Below, one piece after another: positions 23,465 through 33,742 of a DNA stretch of 64,000 nucleotides; positions within the stretch are counted from its first letter, which is position 1, and the number at the start of each line of letters is the position of its first letter. The translations under genes and the position numbers were made by a program. The notes under the pieces were generated by a model. That model was not told the origin of the DNA and made no database searches. It saw nothing but the letters and a program-made list of their open reading frames with translations. Source of the stretch: Asparagopsis taxiformis (taxonomy: Eukaryota > Rhodophyta > Florideophyceae > Bonnemaisoniales > Bonnemaisoniaceae); assembly GCA_030407315.1 (NCBI GenBank), contig JALQPE010003270.1, positions 36,520 through 100,519 of the forward strand, written 5' to 3'.

Positions 23465-26400
23465 TTAGTTGCGTGGCGGGCGATGGCGCGTCCTCTTGTC
23501 CGCTAACCGCGAACTGGAGCGACTGGGTGGCGTCCGGCGCGGTTTGGTGACGCTTGTCGCTTCCGGTGTGCGCTTCTTCGGCCGGGGTCCCCGGCGGTCG
23601 CGTGACGTAGCGCGGTCGGGCTCGGTGTCGCGTCCGGCGGCGCTCGAAGCGGTTCGCTTTAGGTCCTTGCGAAAACGTGCCACAATAGGTGCGGGTAGTG
23701 AGCCCACGGGTTCCCAGGTATCATCGCGCGGCGAATATCCTTTCCAGCGCACTCGGAAAACGGCTTCCCCAGCATCGTCAATGCCTTCGGCCATGAGTTT
23801 GTCAATCATAAATTCGCGCGTTCCGTACCCAGACTCTGGGCTAACTTTGCGCGAAGCTTCGAGGTCGCGTTCGCTGCGTTGCGTAGCGTCGTTAGCGGCT
23901 TCCGTTGCGGTAGCATCTTCCTCGTCGTCTAGCGGGGAAGGCGCGGGCGTCGCAATACGCGGTGCGACACGGATGCGGTCGGAACTAACGAGCTCGGGCA
24001 CGCCATCTATTACGATTTCGTAGGTATGGCCGCGACAGCCTATTACAGGGAAAGGGCCGGAGACGGGGTAGTCCAATTTCGACGCACGCGCTCCTTCGTC
24101 TCGCTGCGCTTGAGTCGTCGCTCCCGCGCGGGTATCCAAGTAGACTTGGTCACCCACCTTGATTTCCTTGTTCACTGCGCGTACGCCGCGGTCGAAATCC
24201 CGTTTATACCGCGCTTGCGCCTTCTTCAGCGCGTTTGCTGCGCGCGCGTAGGCGTCCGATAATCGCGCTAGAAATTCCATGCGGAGAAACGGCGTGCTGC
24301 GAATCGTGTCCACTTGTTCCGTTCCCAGCGATACGGGGTAGCGTGTGAGCGTAAGTTCGAACGGCGACGTATTCGTCGAGCGGTGTATCGCGCGGTTGTA
24401 AGCGTACGCTAGCGCGTCTAAATGCTCGTCCCAATCTCTGCGCTCTTCATCTACATAATGGCGCAGCGTCGCGACGATGGTGCGGTTCATGCGCTCGACT
24501 TGTCCGTTCGATTGCGGATGGTACGTCGTTGTGAATATGTTTCGCGTACCCATCAGCGCGCAAGTCTCCTGAAACAGCTTCGAGCGGAATTGCGGCCCAT
24601 TGTCCGAAAGTAGCGTGCGCGGCGGTCCATAGACGAACACCCAATCTCGGCAAAATGCCTTCGCAACGGCGAGCGCGGATACGCGTCCGAGCGCGATGAG
24701 TCGGCAGAGTTTGCTATAGCGGTCTGCGATTACAAGTACGAAGCGGCGTTGGCGCGGAGTCTCGGGCAGCGGCCCAAGGATATCGATAGCGACGTCTTCG
24801 AGCGGGCGCGTCGCGGGGAATAGCTTCAGGGCGTTCGTGTGGCGATATTGCGTAACTCGGTTACGTGCGCACGCGTCGCACTGTCTCACGGTGGTGTAGA
24901 CGTCCACGCTCATCATCGGCCAGTAGTACGCGCGTCGGATTGCGTCATACATGCGTCGCGCGCCCGGATGTCCTGCGGTTACCGCGTAATGGTTAGCTCG
25001 CAAAATGCGCCCCTTAATCGCTTCGGGCACGACTATCTGCGTGGCGTCGTCGAGCGGCGCGGTCCTCATAAGTATCCCATCGGGGGACAGGTGAAAGCGC
25101 GACTGCGGCGCGGTTTCGACATCGCGTTTCGCGTTTTGGCAGAATTCGTCCGTCGCTTGCTCGCGAATCCACTCGTCAGTGGACACGGGCGGTTCGATGC
25201 ACGACCGAGTTGCCAGTAGGCAGTCCAAACTCGGGTAGTATTCTGCGTAGTCGCATAGTAGCGCGGTATCGGTTCGCGCATAAGCGTCCGCGTGCGGTTC
25301 AACGATATTCGCGGCGTCGAAGCAGGGTATCTCGTCCGGTATTTCCGTCTCGTCGCCGCTTCGCGTGGCCATTCGCGAGAGCGCGTCGGCGATGACATGG
25401 CGTTTACCCTTTTTATATTCGACATCGAACTCGAACTCGGCGAGTCGCAATCGCCAGCGCGCCAGCCGTCCTTCCGCAGAGGTCATGTTTAGAATCCAGC
25501 GCAGCGAATTGTGGTCCGTGCGAACCGTGAACTTCCGTCCTTCTAGATACGCACGTAGTAGTAACACTGCCCATACCACCGCGAGGCATTCGCGTTCCGT
25601 CGTCGAATAATTTCGCTCCGCGTCGTTAAGCGTGCGCGACCAGTATCCGACTGGATGTAATGTGTCTTCGTCCGCGTCTAGCTGTAATAATGCGCATCCG
25701 ATTTGTCCTTGCGACGCGTCGGTATCGAGCACGTATGGGTGTCCCTCGCGCGGCAGGCGAAGGATAGGCGGAGATAGCATCGCTCGTCGCAATGATTCGA
25801 ACGCGCGCGTTTGCTCTGGCGTCGGCACGGATAGCTTTCCAGGCGAAATAGTATGTCCCAGGTAGTCTACCGAGCGCTTGAAGAACTCAGTCTTCGCGAA
25901 TTTAAGCGAAACGCCAGCGCGTCCGAGGATTCCCAGTATCTCGTCGACGTGATGCACGTGCGCGTTTACGTCGGCGGAGAAGATGATTACGTCATCCAGG
26001 CAGACTAGGCAGTGCTGCCATTTCACGTTCGCGAGCAAGATATCGAGCGCGCGCTGAAACGTCGCGGGCGCGTTCGACAGTCCGAAGGGCATGCGGCGGA
26101 AGCGATACGTACCAACATGCGACGTAAACTTAGTCTTGTCGCGGTCGGCGTGCGCTACTGGGATCTGCCAGTATCCCGAGTTGCAGTCCAGCGTAGTGAA
26201 AACCGTCGCGTTACCGAGCGAATCGACGCAATCGTCCATGCGCGGAATCGGATACGCGTCCTTGACGGTGGCGGCGTTTAAGCGGCGGTAGTCGATGCAG
26301 AAGCGGGAAGTCCCGTCCTTCTTAGGCACGACTACGACCGGGCTCGCCCATTCCGATGTAGCAGGTTCGATCACTCCAGCGCGGAGCATCTTATCCACTT

Positions 26401-27589
26401 GCGTACGGATAATTTCGCGCGACGCGTGTCCGGCGCGGTACGGCGGTTGGTTGACGGGGGTCGCCCCCGGAACCAGTTCGATGCGGTGTTCTGTCGCGTG
26501 GATGGCTCCAAGCGTGCCATTCCACATTTGCTCGTGCTTTCGCAGCATCTCGATAATTCGCGCGTGTAGGTCGTCGTCTACTCGCTCATCGCGTAGCGTC
26601 GCGCGTAGGAGGTCTTCCCAGTGCGGCGTCGCGTTCGCAATTCCGTCGGCTTCGCGCAGGTCCGGCGGGTTCGTCGCGTTGCATGGCGTCGCATCGTCGG
26701 GCGGTCGGTCTTGTGGAGTCGGCGCCTCTTGCGCAACTTGTAGGCAACCTACGGGGTTGGGCACCGCGGCGCCCAGCTTCATGCCTTTGGGCAATACCTG
26801 GAGGCGGGTGCCGGCGTTGTGCACGTGCACGCTGAAGGGCACGTTCCTTTTAACCAGCGTTTCACCGTTGGCTAGACGAAGCAACTTCTGCCCGTAGAGG
26901 TCAGTCGCGGGTATCGTGATGCAGCGTCCGTCAGCGCCCGTGGTGACTTCGATAGCTTGCGTCGCGTGCGGCGGAATCGACGTGCGGCGCGCAACGCGGA
27001 TTGGTGCGAATTCTGTCGGTCGGGTAGTCTTGGGGGTCGGTGCGCGGCGCGGTTTCGTCGGCGTTCGTGGGAGCATCGGAACGTGGTCTCCATAGCGGGT
27101 TCGCAACGCGCGCTGCGGCCCAGTATAGATCATCCGAACCACGCGGTCGATGAAGTCTGCTCCCAGAATGCAAGGGACGGATAAGCGCGGCATCACCAGG
27201 AAAGTTTGAAGGTGCGCGCGGGCACCTAGAAGAACGCTAAGTCGCAACGACGCGTTCGGCGCGAGGCGTCGTCCATTCGCGTCGATAATTGCGCAGCGCA
27301 GCGTTGGCGGCGTAGCGTGGCGCTTCCAATCAGCGCCTAATACGTTCTCGCGAATGAGGCTCGGGCCCGCGCCGGTATCAAGCACAGCGGTCACCGCGGT
27401 GGCCGTGCGTAGATTATATCCGACGCGTACCTCGAGTTTGTAGTTCGCGGTAGGGGTCTGAAACAGGACCACTGTTTCGGGTGGTAACGGAGGCGGTCTT
27501 TCGCGCGGCGGTTGCGTCATCGCGCGTCGCGTGTCCGTTGAGTGAAGAGGAGTCGGCCCACCCACTACGACTCCTCGTAGGAGTTTCCC
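23465..27589 (-). CDS. pol: pol of element B: PR-RT-RNase H-INT-chromodomain, open but RT-deleted
   Basis: It is entered by -1 frameshift from gag at the heptamer 27583-27589; no ATG is needed. Counting from 27565, the protease DTGAG is at codon 63, RT spans about 400-580, RNase H about 605-735 (DTDAS at 614, TDHNS at 683), the integrase HHCC about 860-900, the catalytic D, D, E at about 928, 988 and 1024, the GPF motif at 1170-1172 and the chromodomain at 1248-1300 (RVRWKGYSPRDDTWEP). The RT motif reads VCLDD (codons 521-525); TGC at 26000-26002 replaces the TAC of element A. After codon 582 about 58 codons present in element A (thumb/connection, including a LRSFLG motif) are absent in frame. 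The chromodomain probably directs integration to marked chromatin. Confidence 0.93.
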   Translation of the reverse strand, partial: GKLLRGVVVGGPTPLHSTDTRRAMTQPPRERPPPLPPETVVLFQTPTANYKLEVRVGYNLRTATAVTAVLDTGAGPSLIRENVLGADWKRHATPPTLRCAIIDANGRRLAPNASLRLSVLLGARAHLQTFLVMPRLSVPCILGADFIDRVVRMIYTGPQRALRTRYGDHVPMLPRTPTKPRRAPTPKTTRPTEFAPIRVARRTSIPPHATQAIEVTTGADGRCITIPATDLYGQKLLRLANGETLVKRNVPFSVHVHNAGTRLQVLPKGMKLGAAVPNPVGCLQVAQEAPTPQDRPPDDATPCNATNPPDLREADGIANATPHWEDLLRATLRDERVDDDLHARIIEMLRKHEQMWNGTLGAIHATEHRIELVPGATPVNQPPYRAGHASREIIRTQVDKMLRAGVIEPATSEWASPVVVVPKKDGTSRFCIDYRRLNAATVKDAYPIPRMDDCVDSLGNATVFTTLDCNSGYWQIPVAHADRDKTKFTSHVGTYRFRRMPFGLSNAPATFQRALDILLANVKWQHCLVCLDDVIIFSADVNAHVHHVDEILGILGRAGVSLKFAKTEFFKRSVDYLGHTISPGKLSVPTPEQTRAFESLRRAMLSPPILRLPREGHPYVLDTDASQGQIGCALLQLDADEDTLHPVGYWSRTLNDAERNYSTTERECLAVVWAVLLLRAYLEGRKFTVRTDHNSLRWILNMTSAEGRLARWRLRLAEFEFDVEYKKGKRHVIADALSRMATRSGDETEIPDEIPCFDAANIVEPHADAYARTDTALLCDYAEYYPSLDCLLATRSCIEPPVSTDEWIREQATDEFCQNAKRDVETAPQSRFHLSPDGILMRTAPLDDATQIVVPEAIKGRILRANHYAVTAGHPGARRMYDAIRRAYYWPMMSVDVYTTVRQCDACARNRVTQYRHTNALKLFPATRPLEDVAIDILGPLPETPRQRRFVLVIADRYSKLCRLIALGRVSALAVAKAFCRDWVFVYGPPRTLLSDNGPQFRSKLFQETCALMGTRNIFTTTYHPQSNGQVERMNRTIVATLRHYVDEERRDWDEHLDALAYAYNRAIHRSTNTSPFELTLTRYPVSLGTEQVDTIRSTPFLRMEFLARLSDAYARAANALKKAQARYKRDFDRGVRAVNKEIKVGDQVYLDTRAGATTQAQRDEGARASKLDYPVSGPFPVIGCRGHTYEIVIDGVPELVSSDRIRVAPRIATPAPSPLDDEEDATATEAANDATQRSERDLEASRKVSPESGYGTREFMIDKLMAEGIDDAGEAVFRVRWKGYSPRDDTWEPVGSLPAPIVARFRKDLKRTASSAAGRDTEPDRATSRDRRGPRPKKRTPEATSVTKPRRTPPSRSSSRLADKRTRHRPPRN

Positions 27590-29535
27590 GGGTCTTCTGC
27601 GAAGCGAACCGAGTGGGGCGTGAGCTGCTCGCCGTCGTGCGCGTCGTCTTCGCGCGTGCGTTCGCTTTCGCGCTCGCGTGCGTCATCGTCCGCGGAAACT
27701 TCGAAAACCTGAACGTTACGCTGCAGGTTCAGTTCTTCGGGCGTTAGGCGCGCGTGGCTATGCATCTCGCGAATCGCGGCCTGTTGCTCGGATGAGAGCA
27801 GCGGGCAGCTTACCATGGGGTGCCCAAACTTCCGGCATATCAGACAGCGGAACGCCGCTGTGCGAGACGTGTCGGCCGGGGCCGTCTGTCTCACGATAGG
27901 CGGTGGGTAAGTTGCGCGCGGTATGTGCGCCGTGTACGGTCCCGCGCGTTCGCGTTCCCGGTCGTCGTTAAGCGCAAAGCGTCGCGAGCGGTCGGCGGGC
28001 GATGCGTCGCGAGAGCGTGGCGTGCGATAATTCGACGAAGGTGTTCCAAGCGAGGTTGGACTTCGCATGGGGCTCGGGGTCGAGAACTTCCGTTCGCGCG
28101 GAGCGTGCGGCGTCGCGGCGGAGGTTGAGACGTTTGGCGATGAGAAGCCTGATGGCGGGGTATGCCCCACGGTCAGTGCTTGCATCGTTGGTGTCTCCTT
28201 CTCTTCCACGTAGAGCGCAGGCGTTCGTCGCAGTAGCGGTCGCGCGCTCGTCGTCGGCGTCATCGCTCGGTGCGTGTCCCCGTGGCTCTGCGCCATAGAG
28301 ACTAGCTCTCGAAAGGTGTATCGACGCGGGTCGCGAGACAGCGCGTCCCGCACGAGGTGTTGCGCATAGGGTCGTAGACCATCGACGAAAATAGAAACAA
28401 GCGTTCGCTCGCTAAACGCATCGCCGCAGCGCAGCGCGCGGCGTCGTAGTCTCGTAGCGAATTGCGTTTCGGTTTCCTTCGGGTCTTGCGTTTGTTGCGC
28501 CACGTCACGATACGCTTGCGCAACGTCGCCTTCGCGCGCGTAGGTTAGTAAGAGCCACTGAACGGCTTCCGCGTAGCACGTAATCGAATCGACGCCCGCG
28601 CGCGAGCCTCGGAACGTTCGTCCCACGTACGTTTGGAACGTGTCGCGCGCCTCGTCGGCGAGGAAATACTTGAGAATCGGCAACGCTGCGCCTTCGGATA
28701 CGCCGGTGTCGTCGCATGCGCTCTTGAAATACTTCAGGAACGATAGCACGGCGATTCCGTCAGCGCCCGTGAAATTCTCTCCTTGCATCGAATGGCGCAC
28801 CATTTTCGCGGTGTTAGCCAATTCGCTCGCAATTGCTCGGTTAAACGCGCGGTCCGTATTGCGCAAGCGGTACGTGCGATACGAAAGCGCGCGCGTGAAC
28901 AGCTCGTTCAACGGCTGGATCTCTACCAGCCCGGGATGCGCGGGTCCATTGTCGCTGTCCGAAGCGGGTGGTTCGTCGAATGACAGGTCCTGGCGCGCCA
29001 GTTCCAGCCATCCTTCGGGGTCCGCGTCGCGCGCGTAGTTCGTAGGGGTCGCGCGCGCTGCGGTTCGCGTTCGGTTTTCGCGCGCAGCGACGTTCGCGCG
29101 TTCGGTGTTGTGCTCCTCGCGGGAGTCCATCGTAGTGACGATTAGGTTGTGGACTTGCGCCCTCATCTGAGCCGTTAGTCCACGTGATTGGCCCTTGATA
29201 GCGCGGTCCACCGCGGCTCGTACTTCAGCCTGGAGCATGCATTGGAACGTAGGGTCGTCCACTACTTGTCGAACCAAGCTCGGAAGCGTTGCGGACGGCG
29301 TAGCGTGCACGTCGGAAACGCGGAACTCGGCCTCGCGCTTCGTTGCGGCGCCATCGTCGGACGTTTGCGCGTCGTCGTCGATACTCGCGAGCGCTTGCGT
29401 CGGTAACGGCGGCCACGGAGAAGCGGTAGGGTCAGGGATATGTGAAGCGACCAGCGCGTCGACTGCGTGCGTTTTCGACGCGACTGGCGGCGGTTCGGTC
29501 GGCGCGTTCGATCGCTCGGGCGCAGATGGATCCAT
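27565..29535 (-). CDS. gag: gag of element B, intact (656 codons)
   Basis: It is an uninterrupted frame from ATG 29535, 15 bases inside a pyrimidine-rich leader end, to TAG at 27565-27567. The N-terminus is proline-rich, the middle is a helical capsid-like domain (around codons 190-400), and a basic Ser/Thr/Arg linker precedes the knuckle CLICRKFGHPMVSC (C-x2-C-x4-H-x4-C) and an acidic Glu/Arg tail. It assembles the particle and binds RNA by family knowledge. Its last codons contain the slippery site leading into pol. It is the reference for reading the damaged element A copy. Confidence 0.92.
   Translation of the reverse strand: MDPSAPERSNAPTEPPPVASKTHAVDALVASHIPDPTASPWPPLPTQALASIDDDAQTSDDGAATKREAEFRVSDVHATPSATLPSLVRQVVDDPTFQCMLQAEVRAAVDRAIKGQSRGLTAQMRAQVHNLIVTTMDSREEHNTERANVAARENRTRTAARATPTNYARDADPEGWLELARQDLSFDEPPASDSDNGPAHPGLVEIQPLNELFTRALSYRTYRLRNTDRAFNRAIASELANTAKMVRHSMQGENFTGADGIAVLSFLKYFKSACDDTGVSEGAALPILKYFLADEARDTFQTYVGRTFRGSRAGVDSITCYAEAVQWLLLTYAREGDVAQAYRDVAQQTQDPKETETQFATRLRRRALRCGDAFSERTLVSIFVDGLRPYAQHLVRDALSRDPRRYTFRELVSMAQSHGDTHRAMTPTTSARPLLRRTPALYVEEKETPTMQALTVGHTPPSGFSSPNVSTSAATPHAPRERKFSTPSPMRSPTSLGTPSSNYRTPRSRDASPADRSRRFALNDDRERERAGPYTAHIPRATYPPPIVRQTAPADTSRTAAFRCLICRKFGHPMVSCPLLSSEQQAAIREMHSHARLTPEELNLQRNVQVFEVSADDDARERESERTREDDAHDGEQLTPHSVRFAEDPGNSYEES
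27583..27589 (-). promoter_or_regulatory. -1 frameshift heptamer GGGAAAC (gag-pol, element B)
   Basis: On the minus strand G GGA AAC sits in the gag frame six codons before its stop, and the -1 frame is open from there through protease. Conservation in both elements, in a tail that is otherwise variable, supports function. Confidence 0.78.
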
Positions 29536-30095
29536 CGGCGCGGTTGCGTTCGATCGTCGCCTAGGGAAAAGGGAAAAGGGATGATGGGGAAGGAGTGAGG
29601 GGAATTCGGCGCGTCAAAATCTCGCGTCGACGCGTCGAAAAAATTGGCAAGTAAAAAGGGAAGCGCTTCCCGAAAATTGTCTGCGTATCGGGCGCGCGTA
29701 GTAAGGGTGAGGGGGACGAGTTCGCTCGCAGGAGGGCTTCTTCCTCGCTCGGAACGCGCAAAGACGGGTCTCGATCGTCCGCGAACCCAATATTTTCGGC
29801 ACCGCCGAACCCGCGTTAGGGTTGCGAACTAGCGCGCGCACGCGCTGCGTCTTCGATCGCGTCGTTCCGCGCGGCGAATCGTCGTAGTAGAGATAGGGTA
29901 GTTATACAAACCAGAGAGGCTATAGCACCGCTTCCGGGATAGCGATACGCGCGCACGCGTCAATCGCCCTCGCTGTCGCGCACGACGAACGGATAAATGA
30001 GGAATTAGAGTAACCGATAGGTTTGGCGTCCCATGTTTTCCCCAAGCGGAGTTTCTGTGCTTCGCTGAGTTCGCACGTCGGTTCGCGCAATTCTA
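29536..30095 (-). other. Leader of element B, no gene seen
   Basis: This is about 560 bases corresponding to the element A leader. It includes the pyrimidine-rich run (minus strand) before the gag ATG. No conserved coding frame is seen. Confidence 0.55.
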
Positions 30096-30108
30096 GGTCG
30101 AGAGACCA
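30096..30108 (-). other. Primer binding site of element B
   Basis: TGGTCTCTCGACC on the minus strand lies two bases from the LTR edge at 30111. It differs from the element A site by one base, consistent with the same tRNA primer. Confidence 0.75.
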
Positions 30109-30110
30109 GT

Positions 30111-30901
30111 TGTAGGACCAGCCGGGGTGGCGATCGCTAAGGGAGTTCTAGAATTGCAGCCGTGTCAGGGCGAGGTGAACCGTAACGCGCTGGTTGAACT
30201 TGCGTTCGCGCGTCGCTCGGTCGCGCTGGCGAACGGATGGTACAACGGCGGAACGCGTAGGGAACGATCGCAACACGGGATTCGCGGGCCGGCGCAAGCC
30301 GTGATCTCAGGGTGAGATCACCGAGTAAACTCGAGCACAACGCGATCCACACAGGGGTCGTAAATCCCTGGCCTAGTGGCGTGCGACGCAACGCGCGCTA
30401 TCGCGGTGCGACGCGGTTCGACGATCGGTTTATGCGCAGCGCGCACGCGAACGTCGGCGATCGTGAGCAACCCGCACGCAACGTTTCAACGCAATCGGTC
30501 CTCGCGATTCGCTAAACGCTTAACTCGTAGCTGCGAAGATGCTGGCTGTTTATTGGTAAGGTGCGAAGCTGAACGACCATTAATAGCTAACTACTAAAGG
30601 ACAGGCTGTCCTACCGTGGCCGGCCGGCGGCCGCTCGCTCGCACGCAAAAAGGGAAATATTTGGGAAAAAGACTTTCGTCATAAAAAACCCAAAAAAGGG
30701 AAATAAAGGGAAATTCGTCGAAATCGCTACACGTGGCGCCGGGTTCGCAATCGCACGCGTTCGCGCAGGTGCACCGTGACACGTAATCGGTTCGCCACGC
30801 GTACGCTCGCTTACTAACTAACTCAGCGCGGATGCACGCGGACTCAACTCGTCGATATCGCTTCAACCCGCGTTCGCGTTAGCGGCATAAAGTGCACCAC
30901 A
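30111..30901 (-). repeat. 5' LTR of element B (right end)
   Basis: This 791-base copy of 17820-18605 ends GCACCACA on the + strand and is followed by the GGTAC duplication at 30902-30906. It contains the probable promoter of element B. Confidence 0.93.
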
Positions 30902-31377
30902 GGTACTCCGATGCTTCTTTTGCTAACAACTCGGACCTATCCACACAACTCGGACACATTTGTTTCTTATGTGATGGATCTGATGGGGCCATACCGATAA
31001 CCTTCCGCTCTTATAAAGCTCGAAGGATCACTCATTCTGCGATGGCAGGAGAGGTCATTGCTTTTAGTGACCTATTTGACACTGCAGTCACATTATCCGC
31101 CGAACTGACTTTTCTCCTTGGAAAGAACGTCCCAGTACAACTTCTTACGGACAGCAAGAGCCTTTTAGATGCCATATCAAAGGGCTCTCGTACGCCAGAG
31201 AAGCGCATGATGTTGGATATTGCTGCCGCTCGAGAAGGTTTCAAGGACAAGGTCATTTCGGATATCGGGTTTGTCCGAAGCAGTGCTAACGTAGCTGATG
31301 GGCTGACAAAACGCTTGTTTCAAGGACTGCTTGGTAGCGTTCTTTCCACGGGTAAGCTCTGTGTCCGCCCCGAGTAG
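30902..31377 (+). pseudogene. pol: copia RNase H, terminal fragment
   Basis: The fragment continues from the GYC of the piece ending at 17819 with the RNase H DA(S/D) motif (YSDASFAN), an ITHSAMAGEVIAF glutamate region, LLTDSKSLLDA and the typical copia C-terminal run NVADGLTKRL, then TAG. The acidic catalytic residues are in place. No LTR follows. Confidence 0.82.
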
Positions 31378-31468
31378 TGGATAATACGGGATTAGCTCCT
31401 GATCGAACACATCAAGTAGATAGACTATCCAGTAGTTTCCCTTTATTGAATCCTACCTTCCTTTTCTT

Positions 31469-33742
31469 CTATTTCACTTTACTATTCCCAACTTTCGAGA
31501 CCACCATCTCCCTCACTTCAGCTATGTGAGGATCTTCAGCCTCCTCGTCCGCACACATCCGAAGATTCTCCTCACTAAGCTTAATCGGGAACTTCTCAGC
31601 GCTGTCCAATATCAAGCCCTCCCTGGCATCCACTGCTACGGTATGATCCACTACCTTGGGTTGACAGATGCGGACTATCCACACCCCGCTCTTCAGACCG
31701 CTCACATGTCTGAATCCATTCTTCTTATTCTTCCCGGACCCTATACGGATACCTTTAGGCTTGATGGCCTTCATGCCAAATTTCGGTGCTACAAGGCCGA
31801 GTGGCTTGAGGCTTTCGATCTGAATATCTGTGGGACTTGTCCCGTATGATGCGGTGAAGGGGCGTGAAGGGATGCCTCTCAGGAGGACAGAAAGGGCGCA
31901 AGAGAAGGGTCGCGTGCAGATGTCGCCCAAGGGCGAATGGGCGCGTGCCGCCTTGCAGTGGCACCGGGCCCGATGGCTTACGCTGGACCCTTCCGCGGAA
32001 TTGCAACGTGTATTAGTTAAGCGCGCTTAGTTGCACACGTGTGCGTGAGGGCCGATCCGTCCGTTACAGTTGCGCACGTGTACGTTATACCCGGCCGTTT
32101 CTATTAGTTTACACGTAGCAACGTAGCAGCTTACTCTGTAAGGCTCCTGGGCCGCATAAACACCCCACAAGGTCCATTGGACGCCGGACCGGGACCATTG
32201 GTCCTGGCCCGGTCCCGGCAGTCTTGTTGACCATTTAAGGTCAACGGATTGACCACTAAGCTACAATAAAGGCAGATCGTTTCGGTTCCAAATCTTTCGA
32301 CCGTGGTCGTTTAACTTACAACTAAACGGCGGCGGCAATCCCTTCACAGGATACCAACCGCTCCGTTTCGATCTCCAATTGGGGATCGCTCGCACATTTC
32401 CCCAATTGCCCGCCGCGAGCCTCCTCCGGCGGGAGTGCACGTGGATTGCCCTAGGGCATTTCGTCTCCACGGTAGTAGACCACCTTCCCGCTTCTTTTAA
32501 AGCCGTCAGGCGACCGGGAGTGGCCTTCCGCCCACCGGGACATGGCTACCGACTGGGAGCGCTGTCGGTTCGGCACTCCCAGCCGGTCAACAGAGCCAAC
32601 GCCCGTGGGCTTCTCAGTCGGTCTCGACCACAGCCGCCGGCGGTATCACAGTTGCGGAATCCGCTGTGTGGGCAGCCACGCGTGGAAGCGACCACAATTC
32701 CCCGCGGGGATCCATCGCGCTAAGTGCCTAGTTAACCCTTGAGTGGGTTGAGGACGGCCACGGCCGATAGATCCCTCCGGCAGGTTAGATCCAGCCCTCC
32801 CGGACCCCGCTCTACCACCAACTACCGGGTTGGGAGACAGGTGTCCGGGCTCCGAGGGATCGATCCACCCGACACCGCCCTCGGGCTACCAGGATCGCAC
32901 GAGGCGTCAGCCTCGTGGAATCGGTGCTCTCACTCGTGAGTTCGAAGCCTTATCCCTACCCTCTTATCCTCCTCGGAGGTGCAATCTATCTAAAAGGGCT
33001 AAGGTCCTACAATATCCAACTCCCGGACTTTTCCCAAGGCATCTCGGGCTCTTTTGGTATCGAATATACGCTGCATAACGTTTACTATGGAAGCCCTTGC
33101 ACACTCGAATTCATCACCATGCATCAGAATGGGCCCGTATTGATGCAACATATGCTTACGCAACTTTGGATGAGGCCCCCTCGCACTAGTGGTTTTGATT
33201 ATCACTGCTATCCCAGGGTTGCTCATACAGAACAAGCGCAACTCGTTTCTTAGAGCCTCCTTCCTCAATTCCACCGTCATATCATTTGCAGGTAGATGGA
33301 ATACGAAGCAGGGTATACGCTCGTGCGAGCGGCACACTCTGCGAGTGCGCAGCGTCACGCTACCATTCCCATGTGGGGCAATATCAAAGTTCGGCAGATC
33401 AATCGCATGAAAACTATCATGTCTACCATTAGCCTTCCCCGAACCATAGAAGCGTCCAAACGATATCATGTGACCATTCGCATCCTTACTGTCGTCGCCG
33501 TATACAATGGCCTCCACACAAAAGAGTTCATCGTCAGACGAGACCGATCCATCTAGGTAATGCTGCAGCATCGTGCGGGAGTAAGCCGGCAAGGTTAAGA
33601 ATGAGATCTGCGTCCTTTTGGAACCAAAGTGAGGTATGGAAGCACGACGAGAGAGTTGCCACTTGAGAAAAGGGGGGATGCAAGGAGAGTGTAGTGCAAT
33701 GCCACTTGGCGAAGCGCTTACAGCTAGGTGTTTCACCTCCAA
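31469..33742 (-). pseudogene. Unrecognised gene interrupted by a 1.09-kb LTR
   Basis: The minus-strand frame opens at about 33742 and runs 247 codons to 32999. The same coding sense resumes beyond the LTR (31920 down to 31469). The end of the first half (around RELDI) and the start of the second (CTRPFSC) join in frame if the LTR is removed with a small overlap. The C-terminal half contains DHTVAVDAREGLILDS followed by KFPIKLSEENL. The H...D spacing recalls the second half of papain-like folds, but no cysteine motif is seen and I do not assign a function. The gene could itself belong to an older transposon. Confidence 0.45.
31921..33011 (+). repeat. LTR of family C, solo copy in + orientation
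   Basis: It starts TGTCGCCCAA and ends TCCTACA, with AATAAA at 32265-32270 and a palindrome built on GTTGACC. A second copy lies inverted at 44724-45813. No primer site follows it and no polypurine tract precedes it, so it looks like a solo LTR. I find no clean 5-base target duplication (GCAGA versus ATATC), so it may derive from recombination between elements. Confidence 0.75.

Larger units (their letters stand above)
17820..30901 (-). mobile_element. Ty3/gypsy chromodomain retrotransposon B, full length, reverse orientation
   Basis: The element is 13,082 bases, inserted in the same copia element as A but pointing the other way. Its LTRs (786 and 791 bases) differ by about seven substitutions and two small indels, so it is somewhat older than A. 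It has the same gene plan, including the antisense gene. gag and pol frames are open throughout, but pol has lost about 58 codons of the RT thumb and has Cys for Tyr in the YxDD motif, so it is unlikely to be autonomous. Confidence 0.93.
61..31377 (+). mobile_element. Decayed Ty1/copia retrotransposon split into three pieces by two nested Ty3 elements
   Basis: The domain order protease, integrase, reverse transcriptase, RNase H is the Ty1/copia order. The coding remnants lie at 61-4442, 17572-17819 and 30902-31377. Removing the two inserted elements and one copy of each 5-base target duplication puts the RNase H pieces into a continuous reading order. In-frame stops and frame changes in every part show it is dead. 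I see no flanking LTR pair: the 5' LTR may lie left of base 1, and only about 90 bases separate the 3' coding end from the next gene, so the 3' LTR appears to be missing. Identity as copia is secure; the outer limits are not. Confidence 0.85.
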
